From contig JAEWOH010000040.1 in the NCBI GenBank assembly GCA_023460955.1, positions 1-64,000 on the forward strand: DNA of 64,000 nt, written 5' to 3'. Within the stretch, counting starts at the first letter, position 1. The number at the start of each line of letters is the position of its first letter. This document shows, piece by piece, positions 1-8,883 of this stretch. A program made the translations under genes and the position numbers. The notes below the pieces were generated by a model. The model searched no databases. It was not told the origin of the DNA and worked only from the letters and a program-made list of their open reading frames with translations. The DNA is from Bacillota bacterium (GTDB lineage Bacteria; Bacillota; Clostridia; Acetivibrionales; DSM-1351).

Positions 1-51
1 CAGTAGCCAGTAGCCAGTAGCCAGTAGCCAGTAGCCAGTAGCCAGTAGCCA
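1..51. repeat. Heptamer tandem array (CAGTAGC)n
   Basis: Seven perfect head-to-tail copies of CAGTAGC fill positions 1-49, and the window edge cuts the array, so the true copy number is unknown. The period is 7, so it would shift frame if coding, and no ORF uses it. A second period-7 array with a related core (AGTAAGT) lies after glgA at 15444-15473. Probably a slippage-prone simple repeat. Confidence 0.95.
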
Positions 52-295
52 GGGCAATGATAACATGCCTCCTGCCGGAGTCAAGTGAAATATCTAATTC
101 AGTGCATTCACTTTTTGTTCTAATCCACTGTGTAGTTTAAGTCGCCACTCCCATCATTACTAAGCTACTGTCAACAACGCTTGTGAATCACGAATATCAA
201 CTTTACTACTGTTTTTTGTGTTCTTTTTGCTCCTGAGTCTTATGATCTACTTAACTCCTAATTTCCTTGGCTTCTTAACCCCTGAGCACCTGCTT
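52..295. other. Non-coding or unrecognised stretch after ruvC
   Basis: This is the 3' side of ruvC on the minus strand. ruvA often follows ruvC in bacteria, but I find no RuvA-like reading frame here. The short plus-strand ORF running into ruvC has no Shine-Dalgarno site and overlaps ruvC antisense, so I do not call it. I see no clear terminator either. Confidence 0.4.
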
Positions 296-796
296 CTAGT
301 ACGCTTTATTCCCAAGTACAGCGCCCATGCGGTACGAATTACCATGACATATTGCTACTGCAAGTGCATCAGCCACGTCATCGGGCTTTGGAATAGCGCT
401 TAAATTAAGGATTGCTTTAACCATTTGCTGAATCTGAGCCTTTTCAGCTCTTCCGTAACCAACCACGGATTGTTTTACCTGGAGAGGCGTATATTCAAAA
501 ATATCTACACCTGATTGGGCAGCTGCAAGTACTGCAACTCCTCTCCCATGTCCAACAGTCAGTGCAGTTTTAATATTTTTATTAAAAAACAGTTCCTCAA
601 TTGAAATAGCCTCAGGCTTGTGCTTATTTATCAATTCCTCAAGTCTGTCATGAAGTACTAAAAGCCTCTGAGACAGCTTCATTGATGCTTCGGTAGTAAC
701 AGCACCATAATCTAAAACCGAAAATTTGTTCCCTTCATATTTTACAACACCATAGCCGGTAATTGCAAATCCGGGGTCTATTCCCATTATTATCAT
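296..796 (-). CDS. ruvC: Crossover junction endodeoxyribonuclease RuvC
   Basis: Holliday-junction resolvase that nicks four-way DNA junctions symmetrically, working with the RuvAB branch-migration motor in recombination repair. The 166-residue protein has normal family length. The four acidic residues of the RNase H-like active site are visible: D7 in GIDPG, E67 in SIEELFF, and D140 and D143 in the PDDVADALA helix. The ATG start is preceded by GGAAAGG nine bases upstream. No ruvA or ruvB is adjacent in the window. The gene is divergent from argG, and the AT-rich gap between them carries the argG promoter. Confidence 0.96.
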   Translation of the reverse strand: MIIMGIDPGFAITGYGVVKYEGNKFSVLDYGAVTTEASMKLSQRLLVLHDRLEELINKHKPEAISIEELFFNKNIKTALTVGHGRGVAVLAAAQSGVDIFEYTPLQVKQSVVGYGRAEKAQIQQMVKAILNLSAIPKPDDVADALAVAICHGNSYRMGAVLGNKAY

Positions 797-924
797 AAAA
801 CACAGCCTTTCCGAATTAATTAATAAATTAATTATTAATAAGTTAATAATTCTTTCTGCAATTCGATCCTTAAAGTTTTCTTGTTAATAATACAAAAGTT
901 TGTTATGTATAAATATATAACGTA

Positions 925-953
925 TTGCATATTTATGCACAATGTTGTATAAT
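925..953 (+). promoter_or_regulatory. argG promoter with overlapping ARG-box-like palindrome
   Basis: A -10 element TATAAT (948-953) lies 17 bases after TTGCAT (925-930). The perfect inverted repeat TGCAT-ATTT-ATGCA (926-939) covers the -35 and the start of the spacer. ArgR operators in Firmicutes are AT-rich dyads of this general form, so repression of argGH by arginine-bound ArgR is a reasonable inference. The promoter is about 220 bases upstream of the argG start, leaving a long leader with no structure that I recognise. Confidence 0.45.
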
Positions 954-1173
954 ACAGCTATTACTTGCGATTCATATAAGTAGGAAGCAGCTTCTGCTTT
1001 TATAAATTTATTACTTCGCCGGTATGTATATCCACAGCAGGGTATTGCTATCACTGCTGATGATATTTATAATATATTTTAGCATAATTTTAATGAGTTG
1101 TTTTTTTATTTCTATATTTAAGCGTCTTTTAATTTATTTGTGTGGCTGCACAGCAGCGGAAAGGGTGGATAAA

Positions 1174-2403
1174 ATGAGTAATCAGAAAGAAAAAGTTTTA
1201 TTGGCATACTCTGGCGGACTTGACACTTCAATAATTATTCCATGGTTAAAGGAAAACTACGGCTATGAAGTAATTGCAATGGCCGGTGACGTTGGACAAG
1301 GTGAAGAACTTGAACCTTTACATGAAAAAGCTATGAAAACTGGTGCTTCCAAACTTTACATAGAGGATTTGAAGGAAGAATTTATAACAGATTTTATATA
1401 TCCGACTTTGAAGGCAAATGCTATTTATGAAGGAAAATATCTTCTGGGAACTTCCTTTGCGAGGCCTATCATAGCAAAAAGAATGGTTGAAATAGCTCTT
1501 AAGGAAGGCTGTACTGCGATCTGCCACGGAGCAACAGGTAAGGGAAATGATCAGGTTAGATTTGAACTTACAGTTAAAGCACTGGCTCCACACCTTAAAA
1601 TAATTGCACCCTGGAGAATATGGGACATTAAATCCAGAGAAGATGCAATAGACTATGCTGAAGCAAGGAATATTCCTATCCCTGTAACAAAGAAGGATAA
1701 TTACAGTATGGATAGAAACCTCTGGCACTTGAGCCATGAAGGTTCTGATCTTGAAGATCCATGGAACGAGCCACAGTATGACAAAATACTTAAGCTCATG
1801 GTTTCACCTGAAAAAGCTCCTGATGTTCCTACCTATGTTGAAATATATTTTGAAGAAGGTATACCTAAGAAAGTTAACGGTGTTGAATACAGCCCCATTG
1901 AATTGATGGACGTGCTAAATAAAATCGCAGGTGCCAATGGTGTTGGTATTGTTGATATGGTAGAAAACAGACTGGTTGGAATGAAATCCAGAGGTGTTTA
2001 TGAGACTCCGGCCGGAACAGTTTTATACGCTGCACACAGAGAGCTGGAACTGCTCTGTCTCGATAGAGATACCTTACACTACAAAGACATAATTGCACAG
2101 AGATTTGCTGAGTTAGTATACTTCGGTCAGTGGTTCACTCCTCTGCGCGAATCCTTGTCAGCCTTTGTTGATAAAACTCAGAAAACTGTTACAGGTACTG
2201 TAAGAATGAAGCTTTACAAAGGTAATTGCATGCCTGCAGGTGCTAAATCAGAATACTCCTTGTATAACGAAGCAATAGCTACCTTCAGCAAGGATGAAGT
2301 TTACAACCAAAAGGATGCGGAAGGCTTTATAAACCTGTTTGGTCTGCCTTTAAAGGTTAGAGCTCAGATGCTGCAAAACCATCAGAACAAGGAACAGAAG
2401 TAA
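1174..2403 (+). CDS. argG: Argininosuccinate synthase
   Basis: Condenses citrulline and aspartate with ATP to argininosuccinate, the penultimate step of arginine synthesis. I start at the ATG giving [15 protein letters not shown] because AAGGGTGG sits five bases upstream. The reading frame is open 50 codons further, but that extension is a hydrophobic, non-homologous stretch without a Shine-Dalgarno site. The resulting 409 residues match the usual family length. The PP-loop SGGLDTS is at residues 13-19, and the substrate-binding stretches [13 protein letters not shown] and [13 protein letters not shown] are intact. argH follows 129 bases downstream on the same strand. Confidence 0.97.
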   Translation: MSNQKEKVLLAYSGGLDTSIIIPWLKENYGYEVIAMAGDVGQGEELEPLHEKAMKTGASKLYIEDLKEEFITDFIYPTLKANAIYEGKYLLGTSFARPIIAKRMVEIALKEGCTAICHGATGKGNDQVRFELTVKALAPHLKIIAPWRIWDIKSREDAIDYAEARNIPIPVTKKDNYSMDRNLWHLSHEGSDLEDPWNEPQYDKILKLMVSPEKAPDVPTYVEIYFEEGIPKKVNGVEYSPIELMDVLNKIAGANGVGIVDMVENRLVGMKSRGVYETPAGTVLYAAHRELELLCLDRDTLHYKDIIAQRFAELVYFGQWFTPLRESLSAFVDKTQKTVTGTVRMKLYKGNCMPAGAKSEYSLYNEAIATFSKDEVYNQKDAEGFINLFGLPLKVRAQMLQNHQNKEQK

Positions 2404-2434
2404 GTTGTAAAGCTCAATTGATAATTATTTTATT

Positions 2435-2461
2435 GGGGACAATCCGGAATGGACTGTCCCC
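2435..2461 (+). terminator. Hairpin between argG and argH
   Basis: GGGGACA (2435-2441) pairs with TGTCCCC (2455-2461), with a further TCC/GGA pairing inside. The following bases are not a convincing T-tract, so this is more likely a partial terminator or mRNA-stabilising hairpin between the cotranscribed arginine genes than a full stop. Confidence 0.45.
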
Positions 2462-2506
2462 TTATCAGGTAAAATATGAATTTATTAATATATGAGGTAA
2501 TTAGCA

Positions 2507-2527
2507 CGCTATACGCGTAGATAGGAG
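2507..2527 (+). repeat. Palindromic motif overlapping the argH ribosome-binding site
   Basis: CGCTATACGCGTAGATAGGAG ends in the argH Shine-Dalgarno site. The same motif, CGCTATGCGCGTAGATGGAGG, precedes yhbY (19379-19412, minus strand) and recurs once more 108 bases upstream of that. A weaker relative lies in front of purE. Such sharing between unrelated genes suggests a small dispersed element, not chance. Confidence 0.55.
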
Positions 2528-2532
2528 ATTTT

Positions 2533-3912
2533 ATGAAACTTTGGGGCGGTAGATTTGAAAAAGGAACTGATAAGCTTGTGGATGACTTCAACTCCTCCAT
2601 AAGATTCGACTGCAGAATGTACAAGCAGGACATTCTCGGAAGTATAGCCCATTCCAACATGCTTGGAAAATGCGGAATTATCTCAATTGAGGAAAGTAAT
2701 CTTATACAAAATACCCTGAAGGACATTCTCAACGATATAGAAGCCGGAAAAATCGAGTTTGAGGTAGATGCAGAAGATATTCACATGAATATCGAAAAAA
2801 TTCTTATATCCAGAATAGGAGATACAGGAAAAAAACTGCATACCGGAAGAAGCCGAAACGACCAGGTTGCACTTGACATAAGGATGTATTTGAAGGATGA
2901 AATAACAGTCATAAGTGAAATGCTTTTAAACCTAGAAGACACCTTAATAAAGATTTCACAGGAAAATACCGGCACTATTCTTCCCGGATACACTCATTTG
3001 CAAAGAGCACAGCCCATTACCTTTTCCCATCACATGATGGCCTACTTCGAGATGTTCAAACGTGACTATATGCGCTTAAGAGATTGCTACTCCAGAATGA
3101 ATGTTCTCCCTTTGGGTTCAGGAGCTCTGGCAGGAACTACTTACCCTTTGGACCGATATATGGTAGCCAATGAGCTTGGTTTCAGTGATATCACTCAAAA
3201 CAGCCTGGATGGCGTAAGTGACAGGGACTTTGCAATAGAGCTTGCCTCCTGCCTGTCAATCATTATGATGCACATTTCAAGACTCAGTGAAGAAATTATT
3301 CTCTGGTCCTCCCACGAATTTGGTTTTGTTGAACTGGACGATGCGTACAGCACCGGCAGCAGTATTATGCCGCAGAAGAAAAACCCCGACGTTGCTGAAC
3401 TTGCCCGAGGTAAGACAGGACGTGTGTATGGAAGTCTTATGACCTTACTCACCGTAATGAAGTCACTGCCATTAGCTTATAATAAAGATATGCAGGAAGA
3501 TAAGGAAGCCATTTTTAATGCCGTTGATACTGTCAAAATGTGCCTTCCGGTCTTCTCAAATATGCTGGCAACAATGAAACTCCGTAAAGCAAACATGTAT
3601 AAGGCTGCACAGGGTGGCTTTACTAATGCCACCGATATTGCAGACTATCTTGTTAAAAAAGGCATTCCTTTCAGAAGTGCTCATGAAATTATAGGTAAAA
3701 TGGTTCTATACTGTATAGATAATAATAAAGCCATAGATGAAATGAGCATGGAGGAATTCATAAGCTTTTCAGACAAAATTCAGGAAGATGTTTATGTTGA
3801 AATAAGTCTTGAAAAATGTGTTTCAGGAAGAAATCTGCCAGGCGGACCTGCCGAAGAGACAGTAAAAAAAGCCATTCAAAATGCTCAGGCTTTCCTTTCT
3901 TCTGTGAGATAA
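2533..3912 (+). CDS. argH: Argininosuccinate lyase
   Basis: Splits argininosuccinate into arginine and fumarate, the last step of arginine biosynthesis. The 459-residue protein belongs to the fumarase/aspartase superfamily. The signature loop [11 protein letters not shown] is at residues 276-286 and contains the catalytic serine. [10 protein letters not shown] holds the conserved histidine H155, and TGRSRNDQ the substrate-binding arginine. The start ATG follows AGGAG closely. It sits directly after argG, forming an argGH operon that ends in the hairpin terminator just downstream. Confidence 0.97.
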   Translation: MKLWGGRFEKGTDKLVDDFNSSIRFDCRMYKQDILGSIAHSNMLGKCGIISIEESNLIQNTLKDILNDIEAGKIEFEVDAEDIHMNIEKILISRIGDTGKKLHTGRSRNDQVALDIRMYLKDEITVISEMLLNLEDTLIKISQENTGTILPGYTHLQRAQPITFSHHMMAYFEMFKRDYMRLRDCYSRMNVLPLGSGALAGTTYPLDRYMVANELGFSDITQNSLDGVSDRDFAIELASCLSIIMMHISRLSEEIILWSSHEFGFVELDDAYSTGSSIMPQKKNPDVAELARGKTGRVYGSLMTLLTVMKSLPLAYNKDMQEDKEAIFNAVDTVKMCLPVFSNMLATMKLRKANMYKAAQGGFTNATDIADYLVKKGIPFRSAHEIIGKMVLYCIDNNKAIDEMSMEEFISFSDKIQEDVYVEISLEKCVSGRNLPGGPAEETVKKAIQNAQAFLSSVR

Positions 3913-3945
3913 TTAATATCAAATAATATATCCTTTTATACGAAA

Positions 3946-3977
3946 AATCCCCGTTTCTTTTAATCGGGGATTTTTTA
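3946..3977. terminator. Bidirectional terminator between argH and a small minus-strand gene
   Basis: AATCCCCG (3946-3953) pairs with CGGGGATT (3965-3972). T-runs flank it on the plus side and A-runs on the other, so it can serve argH on the plus strand and the 54-residue minus-strand gene arriving from the opposite side. Confidence 0.85.
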
Positions 3978-3988
3978 TAATGTTAATT

Positions 3989-4153
3989 TCAAATATAAAT
4001 ACTCAAAGATATTTCATCTGAGTTAATTTGCATGTTAATACCTCTTACCGCCACACCTCTGTTCTCTAATTGAGCTTCTAATTCATCCCTTATTTTCTTA
4101 AGTAAATCTCCCTGTTTATTCTTTTCAGCTTTTTTCTTTTGCCACCAAAACAT
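3989..4153 (-). CDS. Small charged protein, 54 aa, function unknown
   Basis: A 54-codon ORF with an ATG start and a GGGGGA Shine-Dalgarno site seven bases upstream. The protein begins MFWWQKKKAEKNKQ, is very rich in lysine and glutamate, and ends in an alternating pattern (INSDEISLSIYI) suggesting a short beta strand. A helical middle (LLKKIRDELEAQLENRG) is likely. I do not recognise a family. It follows the 103-residue hypothetical gene by 16 bases, so the two probably form an operon ending at the shared terminator. Codon use and the ribosome-binding site make it look real despite its size. Confidence 0.65.
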   Translation of the reverse strand: MFWWQKKKAEKNKQGDLLKKIRDELEAQLENRGVAVRGINMQINSDEISLSIYI

Positions 4154-4169
4154 CTTTTTTCCCCCAGCG

Positions 4170-4481
4170 TTAATTGATCTTGGCCTTTTTCTCCAATGCC
4201 TTCCCTAGACTGTACCATGAATCTCTTAATTTAAACCTCATCTCTTCATCAAGAGTACGTTCTATTATGTCATTAAGACTCTTTCTTGCATGAATATAAT
4301 CTTTAATATTAAACTCGTCTTTAGACATTATGTTTTCAATATCGGCAAGCCACTCTTTTAGATGTTCACTGCCAACATATTCAGAGGTAATCTTTTTCCT
4401 TATATGAGCAACTACCTGTTTAATAGCTTTTCTCTTTACATCAGTATCGGTTTGCATTTTTTTGATTTGTCCCTGACTCAT
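4170..4481 (-). CDS. Hypothetical helical protein, 103 aa
   Basis: I do not recognise this protein. It is charged and predominantly helical by composition, with no signal peptide, membrane segment or cysteine. Regions such as RKAIKQVVAHIRKKI and IHARKSLNDIIERTLDEEMRFKL look like amphipathic helices. The start ATG has AGAAAGGAAA upstream. It is the first gene of a two-gene minus-strand unit with the 54-residue protein. A regulatory or DNA-associated role cannot be told from the sequence. Confidence 0.7.
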   Translation of the reverse strand: MSQGQIKKMQTDTDVKRKAIKQVVAHIRKKITSEYVGSEHLKEWLADIENIMSKDEFNIKDYIHARKSLNDIIERTLDEEMRFKLRDSWYSLGKALEKKAKIN

Positions 4482-4682
4482 ACAATAATTTCCTTTCTAT
4501 TTATTTTTTAATACAAACTGTACAAATGCTATAACATATGGATATGGACAGATACTTTACAATATATCCAAATATTTACATTAATTATATAATATTCCCA
4601 TGCTTATTGTAAACATTCACACCCGTAAATATACCTGAAATTAAAAAGTAACCTTTTGAAATAATAATACGGTTATATTAAA

Positions 4683-4722
4683 AAACCGTGAAGCTTGCAG
4701 TTAAACTGCGAGTTTCACGGCT
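4683..4722 (-). terminator. Terminator of the polysaccharide deacetylase gene
   Basis: On the minus strand CCGTGAA and TTCACGG (4714-4720 and 4686-4692) form the outer stem, GCAGT/ACTGC the inner one, followed by a run of six T. It lies about 15 bases after the deacetylase stop codon. Confidence 0.88.
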
Positions 4723-4736
4723 AAATATTTTATGTT

Positions 4737-5909
4737 TTAGTAAGTAATGAGCTGCTTTCCATTTAGTTTTGACATGTCAACATTTTTTTGCTTTTCCTTT
4801 GGAACCGTTACAGTATCAGGATTGCCATCACTAATGTATTGTGAACTACCTTTTTCAAGAGTGTCTACCCACCATTTAAGGTCACACTCTACAGGTTTTT
4901 GTCCTGTAGACCTAACCCTTGGAAGCGCCAGCGGATCGAACTTTGTTGAAACCGGCGAGGGTGACGGATTTGCCCCAACTAACATTATTGCCGAATGCTT
5001 GTAAGCTAACCCTTGATAGTTTCCTTTTATTACATAGTCTTTAAGATTTTTAGATGCATTTCCAAAAGGTAATGAAAAAGAATTAAAGGAATAACCCGGC
5101 ACCAATTCATTCATTAGCACCTGATTGCCTCCAACCTCTTCAAGCATTTGTTGGGCTGTCGTAACCTTTGGTAAAGAAACATGGGTCTTAGTATGATTCC
5201 CTATTTCAAAACCCTTTCCAATCAGATAACTTAATCTGTCTGCCATATTTCCGGCACCTGTAAAGGTTTGCACTCCGAGGTTTACATAGAAAGTCCCCTG
5301 TAGACCAAAATCAGGATGTTCCTTGTTAAAGGCTTCCATAATTCCAACTGCAGATCTTGGGTTAACAGCTAGTTTCCCATCTTTCTCGATCATATTAAAC
5401 TGTCCTGCTGTACCGTCATCAAAGGTAAATACCATCGGTATACAGCCTGCAGGAACATTAATGTTATTTTCCAACAAATCGGTCAGACTTATAAGCCTGT
5501 ATTTCTTCTCATACAATTCCGGAAGTAGTTTCTCGAATTCATTAAAGGTCGTTGTGTAGGAGTTATCGCCTTTTGGATATGTCTCCACAAAATTATGGAA
5601 CATTACCACCATTACCTGACCACTTTCATTTGGTTTGATCTTTGAATAATCGATAATGTCTATTTCCTTGGTTTGAGAGTTTTCTGCAACATCTGAATTA
5701 TCTGATACTGAACCTAATGTACCTGTATCAGATGAGTTTGACGGTTCGGTAATTTTTGTCGATTCCGAAGTCTGACCGTCGGGTATCTGGGTTTGCGTAC
5801 TAACAGAATTTTCGCTAGTAACCTTGTTTGTATAAAGATTACTTGAACATCCTGTAATAACAGATAAAGAAACAGATAATGCAAGCAATACTGTAAATAA
5901 TTTTTTCAT
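4737..5909 (-). CDS. Polysaccharide deacetylase family lipoprotein
   Basis: Probable extracytoplasmic de-N-acetylase acting on peptidoglycan or another N-acetylated glycan. The 390-residue protein starts with a lipoprotein signal peptide ending SVITGC, so Cys21 should be lipidated. A Ser/Thr/Asn-rich linker runs to about residue 90. The NodB-homology fold follows, with the metal motif TFDDG at 162-166 and the second motif HTKTH (H239, H243). The C-terminal part holds conserved aromatic and Pro-rich stretches. A GGAG site precedes the ATG. The precise substrate cannot be read from the sequence. Confidence 0.9.
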   Translation of the reverse strand: MKKLFTVLLALSVSLSVITGCSSNLYTNKVTSENSVSTQTQIPDGQTSESTKITEPSNSSDTGTLGSVSDNSDVAENSQTKEIDIIDYSKIKPNESGQVMVVMFHNFVETYPKGDNSYTTTFNEFEKLLPELYEKKYRLISLTDLLENNINVPAGCIPMVFTFDDGTAGQFNMIEKDGKLAVNPRSAVGIMEAFNKEHPDFGLQGTFYVNLGVQTFTGAGNMADRLSYLIGKGFEIGNHTKTHVSLPKVTTAQQMLEEVGGNQVLMNELVPGYSFNSFSLPFGNASKNLKDYVIKGNYQGLAYKHSAIMLVGANPSPSPVSTKFDPLALPRVRSTGQKPVECDLKWWVDTLEKGSSQYISDGNPDTVTVPKEKQKNVDMSKLNGKQLITY

Positions 5910-6002
5910 AGTCCCATCTCCAAAGTGTTTTCTTTTCTTTTGTATAAATTATTCGTTTTACAACAAGCCTGTTTTAACATTCAATCACTGAGCGTAGCAT
6001 AA

Positions 6003-6290
6003 TCAGCTTTCAAAATCTACTGAGTTAATGGCTTCTTTAACAGTGCTGATGTATTCAGAGAATTTAACATGCTCAGGATGCACCTGATATGCTTTCATAT
6101 CGTCCAGAGAATCGAATTTTGAATATAAAACAATATCATAAGATCTTTCTGTTTGCAAAATATCAATTCCTACCTCTATTTCTTTAATCTGAGGAATCTT
6201 ATCTTTTAATGCCAGAAGATCACTTTTTACTTTATCAAGGGTTCCTTTACTTTTATCCTTTAGTTTAAAAAATACTACATGTGTAAACAT
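6003..6290 (-). CDS. Dabb (stress-responsive alpha/beta-barrel) family protein
   Basis: Small single-domain protein of 95 residues in the Dabb family, ferredoxin-like dimeric alpha/beta barrels found in bacteria and plants. Typical landmarks are the opening MFTHVVFFKLKD, the middle DIVLYSKFDSLDDMKAYQVHPEH and the closing helix. The ATG is chosen because GGAGG lies eight bases upstream; an in-frame TTG five codons earlier overlaps that Shine-Dalgarno site and is unlikely. The molecular role of most bacterial members is unknown. It appears to be a single-gene transcript. Confidence 0.88.
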   Translation of the reverse strand: MFTHVVFFKLKDKSKGTLDKVKSDLLALKDKIPQIKEIEVGIDILQTERSYDIVLYSKFDSLDDMKAYQVHPEHVKFSEYISTVKEAINSVDFES

Positions 6291-6517
6291 CGATCTATCC
6301 TCCAAATAGTTTATTGTCTATTTAATTTTAACCTTTATTATGAGAAATAGTCAAACACAAAAATCCAATAATAATTATTTTAATAATTTATTATGCTAAA
6401 TTGTTAAAATAATTATTGAAAATTTAGTATTCTTATCGTATAATTAAACGTATAATTATACATCAAATATGTGTAATAATTCATTTAATATTGCTTATAT
6501 CTATTTTTTGATAAATC

Positions 6518-6557
6518 CCTATTATTTAAGGGACTGACCAAGGTCAGTCCCCTCTTT
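6518..6557 (+). terminator. Strong hairpin with plus-strand T-tract, no plus-strand gene upstream
   Basis: GGGACTGACC pairs with GGTCAGTCCC almost without a loop, followed on the plus strand by CTCTTTTTTT. On the minus strand, where the neighbouring gene ends, the tail is only TTAAAT. It may act in both directions for the 6584-8710 gene, but by sequence it best terminates plus-strand transcription, although no plus-strand gene precedes it. Confidence 0.7.
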
Positions 6558-6583
6558 TTTTAATTCCATAAACTTTTTGTAGT

Positions 6584-8710
6584 TTACTTATTACTTAAGT
6601 ACGCATAAATAGCCAGAAGTCCATCCAATCTTGTCATTTTGCCCTTTGGATTGAAGTAGCCCTTGTCTCCATTCATAGCCTTAATGCCTGAAGCGATACA
6701 AACATATCCCAATAAATCAGGATTTATCTTATTCTCATCTTTAAAATTTGATTTATATATGCCCTTTATCTCAGCCACCTGGCTTAATTTAAGGAATTTG
6801 ACAAAGAATTTTGCTGCTTCCTCCCTAGTTAATTTAGCCATCGGAGCCTTTTCGGCTTTAGTAATAATCCCTGAATTAATCAGATTTGAATACATCCTTT
6901 CAATATTGGTATTACTATCTGCTCCTGAATCAAAATAGTAAATGTCATTGAGTTTGCAGAGTAAGATAAAATAATCCTTCTGAAGCAGCTGATCATTTGC
7001 TTTCAATTCACTTTCTTCGTACTTTATTGACAGCTGTGTAAGAATCTTCACTTCATTTTCTGCATTTAACCCTTTTATATCTGTGTAATCTGAAATAGTA
7101 TTATCTTTATAGGTGATTCCGTTATAATTGAGAACTTCTCCTGTTTCAGCACTTATAATACATGGCTTTGAATTATTTATAAAATAACCAAGTACAGCTT
7201 GATCTACTCCAGGTTGAGGAACTGATATATATTTCTGATTACTATTATCGCTGACATACTCAATGCCGTAGCCAATCTTATTAAACAAAACATCATAAGC
7301 CTTATCAATTGATATAGCCTTGGCTGGGTCATCAAACTTAATATCCTTTGTCCAGTTTGTATAAACACTTATCACATTTGAACTCAGGTTGTCGTAGGAA
7401 ATGGTTATATAATCACTTGGGCATTCCAGACCATTTTCAATCCTCACATATCTGAATGCAAATTGTTGATTTTGTGTTTCATCATAAGTGGAGAAGGTAT
7501 CATCATACTTTACCTTTGAGTAATAGGAGGGAATAATGCCCTGTAACGCTTCATCGCATATTCTTTTTGCTTCTTCCTTTGTCTTCTGAGGCTTTGTTCC
7601 TTCCGGAGAAATATAATTAGTCCAGAAATCCATAATATCGCCAGTCTTGGCATCTACAGACACAGAAACTTCTCTGGTCAGGTTGGTGTCCTTTATAAGG
7701 ACTTTCGTATAACGCAGGTACCAGATTAGTGAATCTTTGTTTCTCCAGTTTTTTCTCAATTCAGAACTCGTCAGTGTGAATTCATTATCCAGCTTGAATT
7801 GTGAAATGGTTCTGATTTTCTTATCTACTTCTTCCTTTGTAAGCAGACCCGCCATACCTTTTACGGCATCCATCTCATCCGGTGTGAGTACAATTGCGGC
7901 ACCGGCATCAGAATAAGCCATTTTTTCCATCATAGCACCTGTATAATATACGCCAACAGTATTCGGAGTTTTTTCAGCTTCTCCTGTAATAGCGTCTATG
8001 TATTTGCCAGAATCCTTAGGAACATATGCCAGATAGGTTGAAATTATATCCTTATCTGATTTTAAATTATAAACAAGCTTTAAGCCAAGCTTATCCATAA
8101 AAGCCTCTTTAGCTTTATCAAGGCTTATAGTCTTATCAGCAGGCTCAAATTTAGTATTTTTTGTATAGCTGCAGTTAAAATTTGAAACTTCTCCTGTATA
8201 ATTATTAACACTTATTGAAATTGTGTTACCTGAATAATTAATACCGTTAACCTGTCTCACATAGTTAAAATAATATTCTCTGTCCTGAGACAAATTATTA
8301 TTTACAACCTCCTTGAATTCTGATAACAGCTTCGGGTTAACTTTATTAATAAAATCTTCAGCTATCTTTTTACCCTGACTTCTCGAGTACTTTGGAATTT
8401 TCTTGTCATATGAATAAGAATAGTTGTACGAGGAGTAGCTCGAGATAAATCCGCTATCATCAATAGTTACACTTACATACTTTTGGCGTTCTTCGTTGTT
8501 CCAGCTTAAGTTCCATATTGCATTGCCATCCTGGTTGTAGATATTGTAAGTAAACTTGGTCAGATCTGCAGGAATATTGATTTTTCCTTTTACAGCCTTT
8601 ATTGCATTTTCGAGCCCCTTATCCGCCGAAACAGAATTGCTTGCCATTACCGGCGACATAAATGTTATAAGTAGTGCTACGACTAAAATCAGCGAAACAA
8701 ATTTTTTCAA
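6584..8710 (-). CDS. Secreted YcdB/YcdC-repeat protein with C-terminal SLH-like region
   Basis: A 708-residue exported protein. Residues 1-24 are a signal peptide ending SPVMAS. The body contains repeated modules of the YcdB/YcdC (PepSY-related) type, seen as recurring pairs of a helix (KAKEAFMDKLGLKLVYN) and strands ending in Y(T/S)GEV or AKTGDIMDF. The last 100 residues, from LTREEAAKFFVKFLK through NPKGKMTRLDGLLAIYAYL, resemble S-layer-homology repeats, implying attachment to secondary cell-wall polymer. A paralogue of the same architecture lies at 11470-13668. PepSY-like domains are proposed to inhibit or chaperone proteases; the actual role here is unknown. Confidence 0.8.
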   Translation of the reverse strand: MKKFVSLILVVALLITFMSPVMASNSVSADKGLENAIKAVKGKINIPADLTKFTYNIYNQDGNAIWNLSWNNEERQKYVSVTIDDSGFISSYSSYNYSYSYDKKIPKYSRSQGKKIAEDFINKVNPKLLSEFKEVVNNNLSQDREYYFNYVRQVNGINYSGNTISISVNNYTGEVSNFNCSYTKNTKFEPADKTISLDKAKEAFMDKLGLKLVYNLKSDKDIISTYLAYVPKDSGKYIDAITGEAEKTPNTVGVYYTGAMMEKMAYSDAGAAIVLTPDEMDAVKGMAGLLTKEEVDKKIRTISQFKLDNEFTLTSSELRKNWRNKDSLIWYLRYTKVLIKDTNLTREVSVSVDAKTGDIMDFWTNYISPEGTKPQKTKEEAKRICDEALQGIIPSYYSKVKYDDTFSTYDETQNQQFAFRYVRIENGLECPSDYITISYDNLSSNVISVYTNWTKDIKFDDPAKAISIDKAYDVLFNKIGYGIEYVSDNSNQKYISVPQPGVDQAVLGYFINNSKPCIISAETGEVLNYNGITYKDNTISDYTDIKGLNAENEVKILTQLSIKYEESELKANDQLLQKDYFILLCKLNDIYYFDSGADSNTNIERMYSNLINSGIITKAEKAPMAKLTREEAAKFFVKFLKLSQVAEIKGIYKSNFKDENKINPDLLGYVCIASGIKAMNGDKGYFNPKGKMTRLDGLLAIYAYLSNK

Positions 8711-8803
8711 AGAAAATCACCTCTCGTTTATTAATTTGGTTTAAGTTTGTAAATCTTGCCAACATAATCTTTAGACGATGTTAATCTGGTATTTGTTCCA
8801 TAA

Positions 8804-8836
8804 TTAAAAAAGAAAAACAGCTCATAAAAGCTGTTT
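8804..8836 (-). terminator. Terminator of the PP2C-LysM gene
   Basis: AAACAGCT and AGCTGTTT form the stem with a six-base loop, followed on the minus strand by TTCTTTTTT. Confidence 0.88.
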
Positions 8837-8883
8837 CAATTGTTGGTATAAGTTTAAATTTGTATTTTTAATATGTAGCATTG

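Noticed and set aside
1..51. CRISPR array
   Set aside because: The repeat unit is 7 bases with no spacers and no cas genes; it is a simple tandem array.
218..403. Plus-strand ORF of 61 codons overlapping ruvC
   Set aside because: Antisense to the conserved end of ruvC, no Shine-Dalgarno site and no recognisable domain.
1024..1173. N-terminal extension of argG
   Set aside because: Hydrophobic and unlike ArgG, with no ribosome-binding site; the downstream ATG has one and starts the conserved fold.
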